NCBI GenBank assembly: GCA_041484525.1
Contig: JBGPHT010000071.1
Coordinates: 1-36,078 of the forward strand
DNA length: 36,078 nt
Source: JBGPHT01 sp041484525
Lineage (GTDB): Bacteria > Acidobacteriota > Terriglobia > Bryobacterales > Bryobacteraceae
Direction: 5' to 3'
Positions 29,167-36,078 of the stretch are shown here, piece after piece (the stretch's first letter is position 1; every line of letters begins with the position of its first letter). A program made the position numbers and the translations under genes. The notes beneath the pieces are model-generated. The model was not told the origin of the DNA. It saw only the letters and a list, made by a program, of their open reading frames with translations, and searched no databases.

Positions 29167-32166
29167 ATGATTCTGGGGAAGCGCCGCCCACGGCCATGGT
29201 TCGCGTTCACGGTTGGGGCCCTCGCCATGGGACTCGTCTGGCCGGAGCGCGTCGCCTCGCAGCCGGAAGCGGGACTGATCGACTACACTCGGCAGGTCCA
29301 CGCCGTCTTCGCCGCCAAATGCCTGGTCTGCCACAGCCAGGAGAAACGATCTGGAGGACTCTCACTGGCCACGTACGCCGACGTGCTGAATGGCGGCCGT
29401 AGCGGCGCAGCGGTGAAGCCTGGAAACAGCGGCGGCAGTCTCATCGTACAGCGCATCACTGATACCGGCGCGACGCGCATGCCCATCGGTGGACCGGCCC
29501 TCAGCGCCACAGATATCGGGATCCTGACCACCTGGATCGACCAGGGCGCGCGCTCAGCGCCCAACTCAGCTCCCGCGACGGCAAAGTGGGAGGCGCCGTT
29601 GCCGTTGGAGCGTCCGGCGCTACCCGATTCTCCATGGAAGAACTGGTCCGATCCCTTGGATCGCTTTACTGCGAGTTACCTCGCCCGGCATGGCGTCGCC
29701 GAGCCGGCGCCGGTCTCCGATGCAACCTTCGCCCGCCGCGCTTACCTCGACGTGCAGGGACTGCTGCCCCCGCCGGACGAACTTCGCGCGTTTCTCGCCG
29801 ACAACACGACTGGGAAGCGCGGGAAGCTCGTATCGCGGCTGCTCTCAGACAATCAGAAGTACGCCGAGCACTGGATCTCTTACTGGAACGATCTGCTGCG
29901 TAACGACGAAGGTGTGACCTATTACTCCGAGACCGCCGGCCGCAAGAGCATCACCGATTGGCTGCTGGCGGCGCTCGTCTCGAATAAGCCGTACAACGAG
30001 TGGGTTGCGAAGCTGCTGAATCCCACTGAGCCGACCGATCCGGATGGTTTCCTGATCGGCGTGAATTGGCGGGGAACGGTCAGCGCCAGCCAGACGCCGG
30101 CGCTGCAGGCGGCGCAGAATACCGCGCAGGTCTTCCTCGGAGTCAATCTCAAATGCAACTCCTGCCACGACAGCTTCATCAGCAAGTGGAAACTGAAGGA
30201 CGCCTATTCGCTAGCTGCATACTTCTCGTCTGAGGAGCAGTTACGGCTCTACCGCTGCGACATCGCCCAGGAAGAATATGCGTCGGCGGGATTTCTTTTC
30301 CCGGAGCTCGACCGGCCCTTCTCCTCGCTGGCGGCTGCCGATCGTCGCGCCCTCGCTGCGGCGATATTTACCGATCCGCGCAACGGCCGGATGCCGAGGA
30401 CCGTGGTCAACCGCATTTGGCAACGGCTGATGGGCCGGGGCATCGTCGAGAATGTCGACGAGATGGACGGCGAACCGTGGAGCCCCGAGCTGCTGGATTG
30501 GCTCGCGAGCGACTTTGTCGCCAACGGATACGATTTGAAGGCGCTCATCGGCACGATCCTACAGTCTCGCACCTACCAACTTTCCGCCGTCCCACGGAAG
30601 GGCGAGCCGGAGAAGCAATTCACCTTCCAAGGACCGGAGTTCCGGCGCTTGAGCGCCGAGCAGTTCTCCGACGCCGTGGCGGCGATCACGGGTGAGTGGC
30701 ACGCCGTCGCCGGCCGCGCGGCCAATCTGTCGGGACGCGGCGGCGGGCGCGGCGGGCCGATCGTCATCTCCGGCGCACCCTCCGATGGAGCCGGACTGAA
30801 TCCGGCGGGTCGGGGTGCGGACGGCCAGGGCGGCGGCGGACGTGGAGGCCTCGCCGCAGGAGGTGCAGCCCAAGGCGCGGACGGCCCGGGTGGCGGCGGC
30901 GGACGTGGAGGCCTCGCCGCAGGAACTGCGACCCAAGGCGCGGACGGCCCGGGTGGCGGCAGCGGACGTGGAGGCATTGCCGCAGGAACTGCGACCCAAG
31001 GCGCGGACGGCCCGGGTGGCGGCAGCGGACGTGGAGGCCTCGCCGCAGGAGGTGCAGCCCAAGGCGCGGACGGCCGGGGTGGCGGCGGCGGACGTGGAGG
31101 CGTTGCCGCGGGAGGTGCGCCCCAAGGCGCGGACGGCCAAGCAGGCGGCGCTCGTGGAGGCTTGGCCGCAGGAACTGCGCCCCAAGGCGCGGACGGCCAA
31201 GCCGGCGGCGGCCGTGGAGGTGCACCCCAGGGTGCGGGCGGCGCCGCTCAGGGAAGGGGACGCGGCGATGCTGCCGGCCCAGTTCCCATCCCGCCCGGAA
31301 CCTATGCTCGCGGATGGCGCATCGCCGGCAGCAATCTCGAGCGCGCGCTCGGCCGCCCCATTCGCGACCAGGTCTATTCCACTCGCGATACGCAGGCCAC
31401 CGCCATCCAAGCCCTCGAACTGGTGAACGGCGAAACCCTGACTCACTGGCTCTGGCGCGGGGCCCGCAACATGCTGGGCGAGTTGCCCGCGGAACCAGTC
31501 AGCCTGGTTGCCCGGCAGGCCAACGCCGGCCGCGGCGCGCCCATTCCCTTTGACGTTGACGTCTCGCAATCCAACAAGCTGTACCTCATTGTTCAGGATT
31601 CCCTCTCGACGGCTCCCGACAAGGCCGCGCCCCTGTGGGTGCAACCGGAGTTGGTGGGGCCCGGTGGCGTCACTCCGCTCTCCGCGCTAACGCCGATCGA
31701 CACCGCTGGACTTCGTGAGGATCCCTCCGAGATCGCCATCACCGGAGTCATCGAAAAGGACGTGCCTGCCGTCCGCGTGAAGCTCTCTTCGGTCTTGGTG
31801 TACGACATCGCCGGCAAAGGGTTCACGCACTTCAAAGGAGCGCCGGGCCACGAGGCGGTCCCACTTATACAAGGCGAAAACGTGCAGGCCAGGTTCTTCG
31901 TTTTTGACCGGCAGCCCAGTATGGACCGCCTCGTCCCGCCGAATCCGGACAAGCCGCTGCCTGCCGGCCCGGTCCTTAAGACGGTCGCCGAAACCGTGGA
32001 GCGCATCTATTGGTATGCGTTGGGGCGCGCGCCCACACCTGGCGAACGCCGCGTCGCCGAAGCCGCCCTTCGCGATCCCGTCCGTCCGTCAAGACCATCG
32101 CCCGACGGGCTCGCCGACCTGTTGTGGTCCGTTATGATGACACCGGAGTTTCAACTGATCCGGTAG
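29167..32166 (+). CDS. DUF1549/DUF1553 (PSCyt1/PSD1) cytochrome-type protein with Gly-rich insertion
   Basis: This 999-residue exported protein has a signal/anchor (about 11-30), a planctomycete-type cytochrome c domain with C52-L-V-C55-H56, a DUF1549 domain (about 155-370; WSDPLDRFTASYLARHG, RRAYLDVQGLLPPPDELRAF) with a second heme-like motif C330-N-S-C333-H334, and DUF1553 (from about 395, RNGRMPRTVVNRIWQRLMGRGIV). DUF1553 is interrupted by a Gly/Ala-rich repeat tract (about 555-700) and resumes at LGRPIRDQVYSTRD. Near 790-900 an NPCBM-like beta region (KLYLIVQDSLS) seems inserted before the last helices. Such proteins are paired with DUF1501 proteins in Planctomycetes and Acidobacteria and are thought to act in degradation of complex organic compounds; the reaction is unknown. 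ATG 29167 follows AGGAGG. The DUF1501 gene follows 11 bases later. Confidence 0.9.
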   Translation: MILGKRRPRPWFAFTVGALAMGLVWPERVASQPEAGLIDYTRQVHAVFAAKCLVCHSQEKRSGGLSLATYADVLNGGRSGAAVKPGNSGGSLIVQRITDTGATRMPIGGPALSATDIGILTTWIDQGARSAPNSAPATAKWEAPLPLERPALPDSPWKNWSDPLDRFTASYLARHGVAEPAPVSDATFARRAYLDVQGLLPPPDELRAFLADNTTGKRGKLVSRLLSDNQKYAEHWISYWNDLLRNDEGVTYYSETAGRKSITDWLLAALVSNKPYNEWVAKLLNPTEPTDPDGFLIGVNWRGTVSASQTPALQAAQNTAQVFLGVNLKCNSCHDSFISKWKLKDAYSLAAYFSSEEQLRLYRCDIAQEEYASAGFLFPELDRPFSSLAAADRRALAAAIFTDPRNGRMPRTVVNRIWQRLMGRGIVENVDEMDGEPWSPELLDWLASDFVANGYDLKALIGTILQSRTYQLSAVPRKGEPEKQFTFQGPEFRRLSAEQFSDAVAAITGEWHAVAGRAANLSGRGGGRGGPIVISGAPSDGAGLNPAGRGADGQGGGGRGGLAAGGAAQGADGPGGGGGRGGLAAGTATQGADGPGGGSGRGGIAAGTATQGADGPGGGSGRGGLAAGGAAQGADGRGGGGGRGGVAAGGAPQGADGQAGGARGGLAAGTAPQGADGQAGGGRGGAPQGAGGAAQGRGRGDAAGPVPIPPGTYARGWRIAGSNLERALGRPIRDQVYSTRDTQATAIQALELVNGETLTHWLWRGARNMLGELPAEPVSLVARQANAGRGAPIPFDVDVSQSNKLYLIVQDSLSTAPDKAAPLWVQPELVGPGGVTPLSALTPIDTAGLREDPSEIAITGVIEKDVPAVRVKLSSVLVYDIAGKGFTHFKGAPGHEAVPLIQGENVQARFFVFDRQPSMDRLVPPNPDKPLPAGPVLKTVAETVERIYWYALGRAPTPGERRVAEAALRDPVRPSRPSPDGLADLLWSVMMTPEFQLIR
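30829..31260 (+). repeat. in-frame 63-bp tandem repeat tract
   Basis: The core CGTGGAGG recurs at 30841, 30904, 30967, 31030, 31093, 31153 and 31213, spacings of 63, 63, 63, 63, 60 and 60 bases. Each unit encodes about 21 residues such as GRGGLAAGTATQGADGPGGG. All periods are multiples of three, so copy-number change would keep the frame. The tract keeps several other frames open, including a long antisense one that I do not regard as a gene. Confidence 0.95.
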
Positions 32167-32177
32167 CGGAGTCTGCA

Positions 32178-33608
32178 ATGAACGCCGAAGAAAGATTCAT
32201 CGCCTCGAAGTTCACGCGCCGCGGATTCATGGGTGTCACTACCGGCGCTGCATTGGCCGCGTTGGCAGGACGCGAACCCCAAATCGTGCGTGCGGAAACC
32301 AATGCCACCGCGGATTCCATGATCGTGCTGTGGATGGCCGGTGGAATGGCGCAAACCGAAACCTTCGATCCGAAACGGTACACGCCGTTCGAGCCGGGAG
32401 TGCGCACCGAGCGCGTGCTCAGCACGTTTCCGGCGATCGACACGTCAGTCGACCAGATCAAGATCTCGCTGGGCCTCGAACGGATCGCCAGGGTGATGGA
32501 TCGCGGCTCCCTGATGCGCACGTTCCAAGGACCCGACCTCGGTTTCATTCTCCACTCGCGCCACCAGTTTCACTGGCACACCGGATACATCCCGCCGCAG
32601 TCGGTGGCCGTTCCGCACATCGGTTCCGTGATCGCCAAGACGCTCGGACCGAAGAACCCGACCGTGCCTCCCTTCATCTCCATCGGGCAGAATATGGAGA
32701 TCGGCGGAGAGACCGCATCGATCAAGGCCTTCCATACCGCCGGCTTCCTGGGGACGGAGTATGCGCCGTTCCTGATCGCCGATCCACGGGATGCTGCATC
32801 GGCGGTGCGGCCACCGGCGGACCTCGGCAGCGCGCGCTTCACGAGCCGCCGCCGCCTCTACGAACAGATTCTCGCGCAACAACCCGTGTACCAGTTCGGC
32901 GGCGATTTCCAGCGCGAATCCATGATCCGCGCCATGGATACGGCCGACCGGCTCCTGACCTCGCCCTCGGCAAAAGCTTTCGACTTGTCGCTCGAACCGA
33001 AGAAGAGCTTTGACGCGTACAACACCGGCCGCTTCGGCCAGGGATGTCTGCTGGCGCGCCGCTTGGTGGAAGCGGGAGCACGATATGTCGAGGTAACCAC
33101 GGAGTACATTCCCTTCCGCTATTGGGACTGCCATCAGGACGGCCACGAGCGGCTCACGATGATGAAGAAGACGATCGACGCGCCGGTGGCGCAGTTGATC
33201 CTCGACCTCGAGGAGCGCGGCCTGCTCAATCGGACGCTGGTAGTATTGGCAAGTGAGTTCGGCCGCGATGCGATCACCGAGGGCAAGGTCGGCAAGGAAG
33301 TCCGCGACCAGTCCACCACGCCCGACGTCATGACCGTTCCGATGCACTACGGCATGCACCGGCACTTTACCGCGGCCGGTTCGGTATTGCTGTTCGGGGG
33401 CGGGATGAAGCGCGGCTTCGTCTACGGCAAGACCGCCGACGAACGCCCCTGCACCACCATTGAAAACCCGGTGCCGGTGGAAGATCTGCACGCCACCATG
33501 TACCAGGCTATGGGGATCGCGCCCGATCATTCTTTCGTTACGGAGAAGCGCCCGGTTTACGTCACCAAGGACGGCAAGGGCAAAGTCATACGCGACCTTT
33601 ACGCGTAA
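32178..33608 (+). CDS. DUF1501 (sulfatase-like fold) protein, Tat-exported
   Basis: This 476-residue protein has a twin-arginine signal (T-R-R-G-F-M-G at 13-19, then an Ala-rich hydrophobic stretch) and a DUF1501 domain to the end. Family patterns are MIVLWMAGGMAQTETFDPK, SLMRTFQGPDLGFILHSRHQFHWHTGY, YNTGRFGQGCLLARRLVEAGARYVEVT and LVVLASEFGRD. DUF1501 is related to the alkaline phosphatase/sulfatase fold; activity here is unknown. It acts outside the cytoplasm after folding, with its DUF1549/1553 partner encoded directly upstream. ATG 32178 follows GCGGAG; the frame extends to 32010 only as overlap with the upstream gene. Confidence 0.92.
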   Translation: MNAEERFIASKFTRRGFMGVTTGAALAALAGREPQIVRAETNATADSMIVLWMAGGMAQTETFDPKRYTPFEPGVRTERVLSTFPAIDTSVDQIKISLGLERIARVMDRGSLMRTFQGPDLGFILHSRHQFHWHTGYIPPQSVAVPHIGSVIAKTLGPKNPTVPPFISIGQNMEIGGETASIKAFHTAGFLGTEYAPFLIADPRDAASAVRPPADLGSARFTSRRRLYEQILAQQPVYQFGGDFQRESMIRAMDTADRLLTSPSAKAFDLSLEPKKSFDAYNTGRFGQGCLLARRLVEAGARYVEVTTEYIPFRYWDCHQDGHERLTMMKKTIDAPVAQLILDLEERGLLNRTLVVLASEFGRDAITEGKVGKEVRDQSTTPDVMTVPMHYGMHRHFTAAGSVLLFGGGMKRGFVYGKTADERPCTTIENPVPVEDLHATMYQAMGIAPDHSFVTEKRPVYVTKDGKGKVIRDLYA

Positions 33609-33620
33609 GAAGGAGTTCGC

Positions 33621-34688
33621 ATGGCAACGACTCGACGATCCTTTGTCTCTGCGGGAGCGGTGGCGCCCATCATCTTGTACGCCCAGGATAAAGCCGGGAC
33701 CAAGGCCCCGGTTCTCGGCGAGGGCCAATGGAAATACGAAGCGATACACGATTGGGGCGAGCTTCCGTCCAACATCAAATGGGGCAACACACACGGCGTC
33801 GTGGAGGATTCGCAGCACAACATCTACGTCCACCACACGGTCTATCGCGACAGCGAAGGCGCCGACACGATGGTGGTCTTTGACAGCAAGGGTAAGTTCG
33901 TCCGCTCCTGGGGCAAGGAGTTCCGCGGCGTGGCGCACGGCCTGTGGCTGCGCAAGGAGGGAAGAGAGGAATTCCTCTACCTTACGGTCAACGCGGCCAA
34001 CCCGAGGATGCAGGTGAAGCCGGAGTTGTCCGCGGTAGTGGTCAAGACCAATCTCAAGGGCGAAATCGTGTGGAAGATTCAGGGCCCGCCGGACATCGAG
34101 GCATACAAGGCTGCGGCCGATGGTCCTCCGAAACCTTACAATCCCACGAACATTGCGGTGGCGCCCAACGGCGATTTCTACGTTGCCGACGGCTACGGTT
34201 CTTATTACATCAACCAGTACAACAGCAAAGCCGAATACATTCGGACTTTCGGCGGACGCGGCGCGGAGCCCGGCAAACTCGCGGAACCGCACGGTATTTG
34301 GGTGGATACCAGGGCAGGGAATCCGGTACTGGTGGTCGCCGACCGGCGGAACAACCGGCTGCAGCGATTCACCATGGACGGCAAGCACATCGATTTCGTC
34401 ACCGGCTTCCGGCTTCCCTGTCACTTCGACGAGCAGAAGGGCAACGTCGTCATCCCGGACCTTCACGGCCGAGTCACGTTGATTGACAAGAACAACCAGA
34501 TCATCGAACACCTGGGGGATTCGAACGCGCCGAATTGGAATAGTCCCTTGCGCAATCAGCCCAGGGACAAATTCATCGCCGGGCAGTTCATCTGCCCGCA
34601 CGGCGCCTGCTTCGACCACGAGGGCAACATCTTTGTCGTGGAGTGGGTCGAGGTGGGGCGTGTCACTAAGTTGCGCAAGATTACCTAG
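33621..34688 (+). CDS. NHL/six-bladed beta-propeller exported protein
   Basis: This 355-residue protein has a twin-arginine-like signal (T-T-R-R-S-F-V-S at 3-10, followed by a short hydrophobic stretch ending near YAQ) and a beta-propeller of NHL-like blades: TNIAVAPNGDFYVADGYG, EPHGIWVDT, NPVLVVADRRNNRLQRFTMDG, GACFDHEGNIFVVEW. Proteins of this type may be peptidyl-amidating-lyase-like or lactonase-like, but no catalytic set can be assigned. ATG 33621 follows AAGAAGGAG, 12 bases after the DUF1501 gene. Export by Tat along with DUF1501 suggests a shared periplasmic role. Confidence 0.85.
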   Translation: MATTRRSFVSAGAVAPIILYAQDKAGTKAPVLGEGQWKYEAIHDWGELPSNIKWGNTHGVVEDSQHNIYVHHTVYRDSEGADTMVVFDSKGKFVRSWGKEFRGVAHGLWLRKEGREEFLYLTVNAANPRMQVKPELSAVVVKTNLKGEIVWKIQGPPDIEAYKAAADGPPKPYNPTNIAVAPNGDFYVADGYGSYYINQYNSKAEYIRTFGGRGAEPGKLAEPHGIWVDTRAGNPVLVVADRRNNRLQRFTMDGKHIDFVTGFRLPCHFDEQKGNVVIPDLHGRVTLIDKNNQIIEHLGDSNAPNWNSPLRNQPRDKFIAGQFICPHGACFDHEGNIFVVEWVEVGRVTKLRKIT

Positions 34689-34701
34689 CGAAAGGGGAGA
34701 T

Positions 34702-35916
34702 ATGGTGAGCAATCGAGGAGTTGCATACATCAAGCCGGGCGTGGTCGAGTTACAGTCGATCGCGTACCCGAAGCTGCGAATGCCCAAGAGCGAGACCGAT
34801 CCGTTCGGCGGCAAAGACGCCCCGCACGGAGTGATCTTGAAAGTCGTGACGACCAACATTTGCGGGTCCGATCAACATATGGTGCGCGGGCGCACTACGG
34901 CCCCGGCGGGATTGATCCTGGGCCACGAAATCACGGGAGAGATCATCGAGAAGGGTTCTGACGTGGAGATGCTGGCGGTGGGAGACCTGGTCACGGTGCC
35001 GTTCAATATTGCCTGCGGACGGTGCCGGAATTGCCGCGAAGGAAAGACCGGGATCTGCCTCACCGTCAATCCCGCGCGGCCGGGCGCGGCATATGGCTAT
35101 GTGGATATGGGTGGCTGGGTAGGCGGACAGGCCGATTACGTCATGGTCCCTTATGCCGATTTCAACCTGATCAAGTTCCCCAACAAGGAAAAAGCGATGG
35201 CGAAGATCCGCGATCTCACGCTGCTCTCCGACATCTTTCCGACCGGCTTCCACGGCGCGGTTTCGGCGGGCGTTGGTCCCGGCACGATCGTCTACGTCGC
35301 TGGCGCCGGCCCGGTCGGACTGGCGTGCGCTGTGAGTTGCCAGCTTCTGGGCGCAGCCGTGGTGATCGTAGGCGACATGATTCCCGAGCGCCTGGCGCAA
35401 GCCAGGAGCTTCGGCTGCGAGGCGATCGATCTTCGCAAGGATGCTACGCTGGCCCAGCAGGTTGAGCAGATAGTGGGTGAGCCTGTGGTGGATTCTGCCG
35501 TCGATTGCGTGGGCTTTGAGGCTCACGGCCATGGTAAGGACGCCGTCGTCGAGCGTCCGGCCACGGTGCTGAATTCGTTGCAGGAGCTGATTCGCGCCGG
35601 CGGTTCGATCGGCATCCCTGGCCTGTACGTAACCGGCGATCCGGGCGGCGTGGATGAGGCGGCCAAGGTCGGCTCGCTCAGCATTCGCATCGGTCTGGGC
35701 TGGGCGAAATCGTGTTCCTTCTACACTGGCCAGTGCCCGGTTCTGCGCTACAACCGGCAACTCATGCAGGCCATTCTGCACGACAAGGTACATCCGGCGA
35801 AGGCCTGCAACGTGACCATGATTTCACTCGACGATGCGCCGCAAGGGTATAAGGACTTCGACAAGGGAGCAGCCAAGAAGTTCGTAATCGACCCGCACAA
35901 GTCAGTTGCCGCGTGA
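34702..35916 (+). CDS. fdhA: glutathione-independent formaldehyde dehydrogenase, Zn-dependent
   Basis: This 404-residue medium-chain dehydrogenase matches the Pseudomonas FdhA family. It has N-terminal VSNRGVAYIKPG, catalytic-zinc NICGSDQHMVRGR and GHEITGEI, structural-zinc CGRCRNCREGKTGIC, the extended NPARPGAAYGYVDMGGW segment, an NAD motif AGAGPVGLACA, and the long insertion DCVGFEAHGHGKDA typical of FdhA. It would oxidise formaldehyde to formate with NAD, or dismutate aldehydes. ATG 34702 follows AAAGGGGAG, 13 bases after the propeller gene, so it ends the four-gene cluster. Formaldehyde may be a product of the cluster's substrate (for example demethylation), which is inference. It is cytosolic, unlike its three neighbours. 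Confidence 0.95.
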   Translation: MVSNRGVAYIKPGVVELQSIAYPKLRMPKSETDPFGGKDAPHGVILKVVTTNICGSDQHMVRGRTTAPAGLILGHEITGEIIEKGSDVEMLAVGDLVTVPFNIACGRCRNCREGKTGICLTVNPARPGAAYGYVDMGGWVGGQADYVMVPYADFNLIKFPNKEKAMAKIRDLTLLSDIFPTGFHGAVSAGVGPGTIVYVAGAGPVGLACAVSCQLLGAAVVIVGDMIPERLAQARSFGCEAIDLRKDATLAQQVEQIVGEPVVDSAVDCVGFEAHGHGKDAVVERPATVLNSLQELIRAGGSIGIPGLYVTGDPGGVDEAAKVGSLSIRIGLGWAKSCSFYTGQCPVLRYNRQLMQAILHDKVHPAKACNVTMISLDDAPQGYKDFDKGAAKKFVIDPHKSVAA

Positions 35917-36078
35917 CAGACCTGGCATAAACCGATCATCACTACTGTCCGGCTACAAGTCGAACAGAATCAATTGGTTGTCTGAATCGGGTAGATCGTC
36001 TTGGGAGTCTGACGATTGAAGTGCCTGTAAAATGGGCATTTTCTCAAAGGGCGTAACGCTGAGAATCTGTAGAATCTG
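35917..36078. other. end of window, no supported gene
   Basis: No complete gene is seen. An ATG at about 36033 opens a frame to the window edge (MGIFSKGVTL and on) but has no ribosome binding site and is too short to judge. Confidence 0.3.

Noticed and set aside
30829..31260. possible CRISPR-like array
   Set aside because: The repeats are contiguous with no unique spacers and are in frame within a coding sequence.
30559..31644. 361-residue minus-strand frame and several overlapping frames with repeating residues
   Set aside because: They follow from the 63-bp repeat, which stays open in several frames; no start signals or family similarity.
32445..34859. 804-residue open frame on the minus strand
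   Set aside because: It lies opposite the DUF1501 and propeller genes (and touches fdhA), all with clear family matches and ribosome binding sites; the antisense frame looks like a product of codon bias in GC-rich genes.
34750..35793. 347-residue minus-strand frame opposite fdhA
   Set aside because: Antisense to a clear dehydrogenase; composition fits a shadow frame.

Overview
The window looks like a chromosomal segment from an Acidobacteriota bacterium, most likely of the Solibacter/Bryobacter type. This is inferred from gene content: a heme-motif DUF1549/DUF1553 protein next to a Tat-exported DUF1501 protein, a beta-propeller protein and a glutathione-independent formaldehyde dehydrogenase; the remnant of a TonB-dependent receptor with a carboxypeptidase-regulatory N-terminus; and a high-GC sequence. 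No RNA genes, insertion sequences or CRISPR arrays were seen.

Positions 1-28.4 kb form a stress or dormancy island. It holds five tandem-domain universal stress proteins (USPs), three P-type ATPases of three different classes, a Zn-alcohol dehydrogenase, a RIC/ScdA-type di-iron repair protein, an alpha-glucan phosphorylase, a two-CBS-domain protein, a DksA/TraR zinc-finger protein, a YbaK-type tRNA deacylase, a BaeRF-like protein, an L,D-transpeptidase, an LPXTG-like surface protein with its sortase, a Yip1-IPT membrane protein and an AI-2E-type permease. It also holds one signalling operon: adh - ric - degenerate receiver (frameshifted) - PAS/HWE-like histidine kinase - sigma54-dependent response regulator (REC-PAS-AAA+-Fis HTH).

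The main observation is that nearly every transcription unit in this island starts with a recognisable sigma54 (-24/-12) promoter, close to TGGCACG-N4-TTGCW with the GG and GC dinucleotides at exact spacing. It usually lies 13-50 nt (predicted start to initiation codon) before a good ribosome binding site. I read 11 good sites plus one oddly placed and two weak ones. They include the promoter of the operon that encodes the sigma54 activator itself, so the island appears to be one self-regulated sigma54 regulon. Its gene content resembles the DosR dormancy regulon of mycobacteria and the Anr anaerobic regulon of Pseudomonas, but with different regulatory hardware. This is inference from sequence; signal and targets are untested.

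Positions 28.8-36 kb are different. A TonB-dependent receptor has been cut down in frame to about 104 residues. It is followed by a four-gene same-strand cluster (DUF1549/1553 with a glycine-rich 63-bp repeat insertion, DUF1501, beta-propeller, fdhA) with no sigma54 promoter found. The last about 160 bases hold no supported gene.
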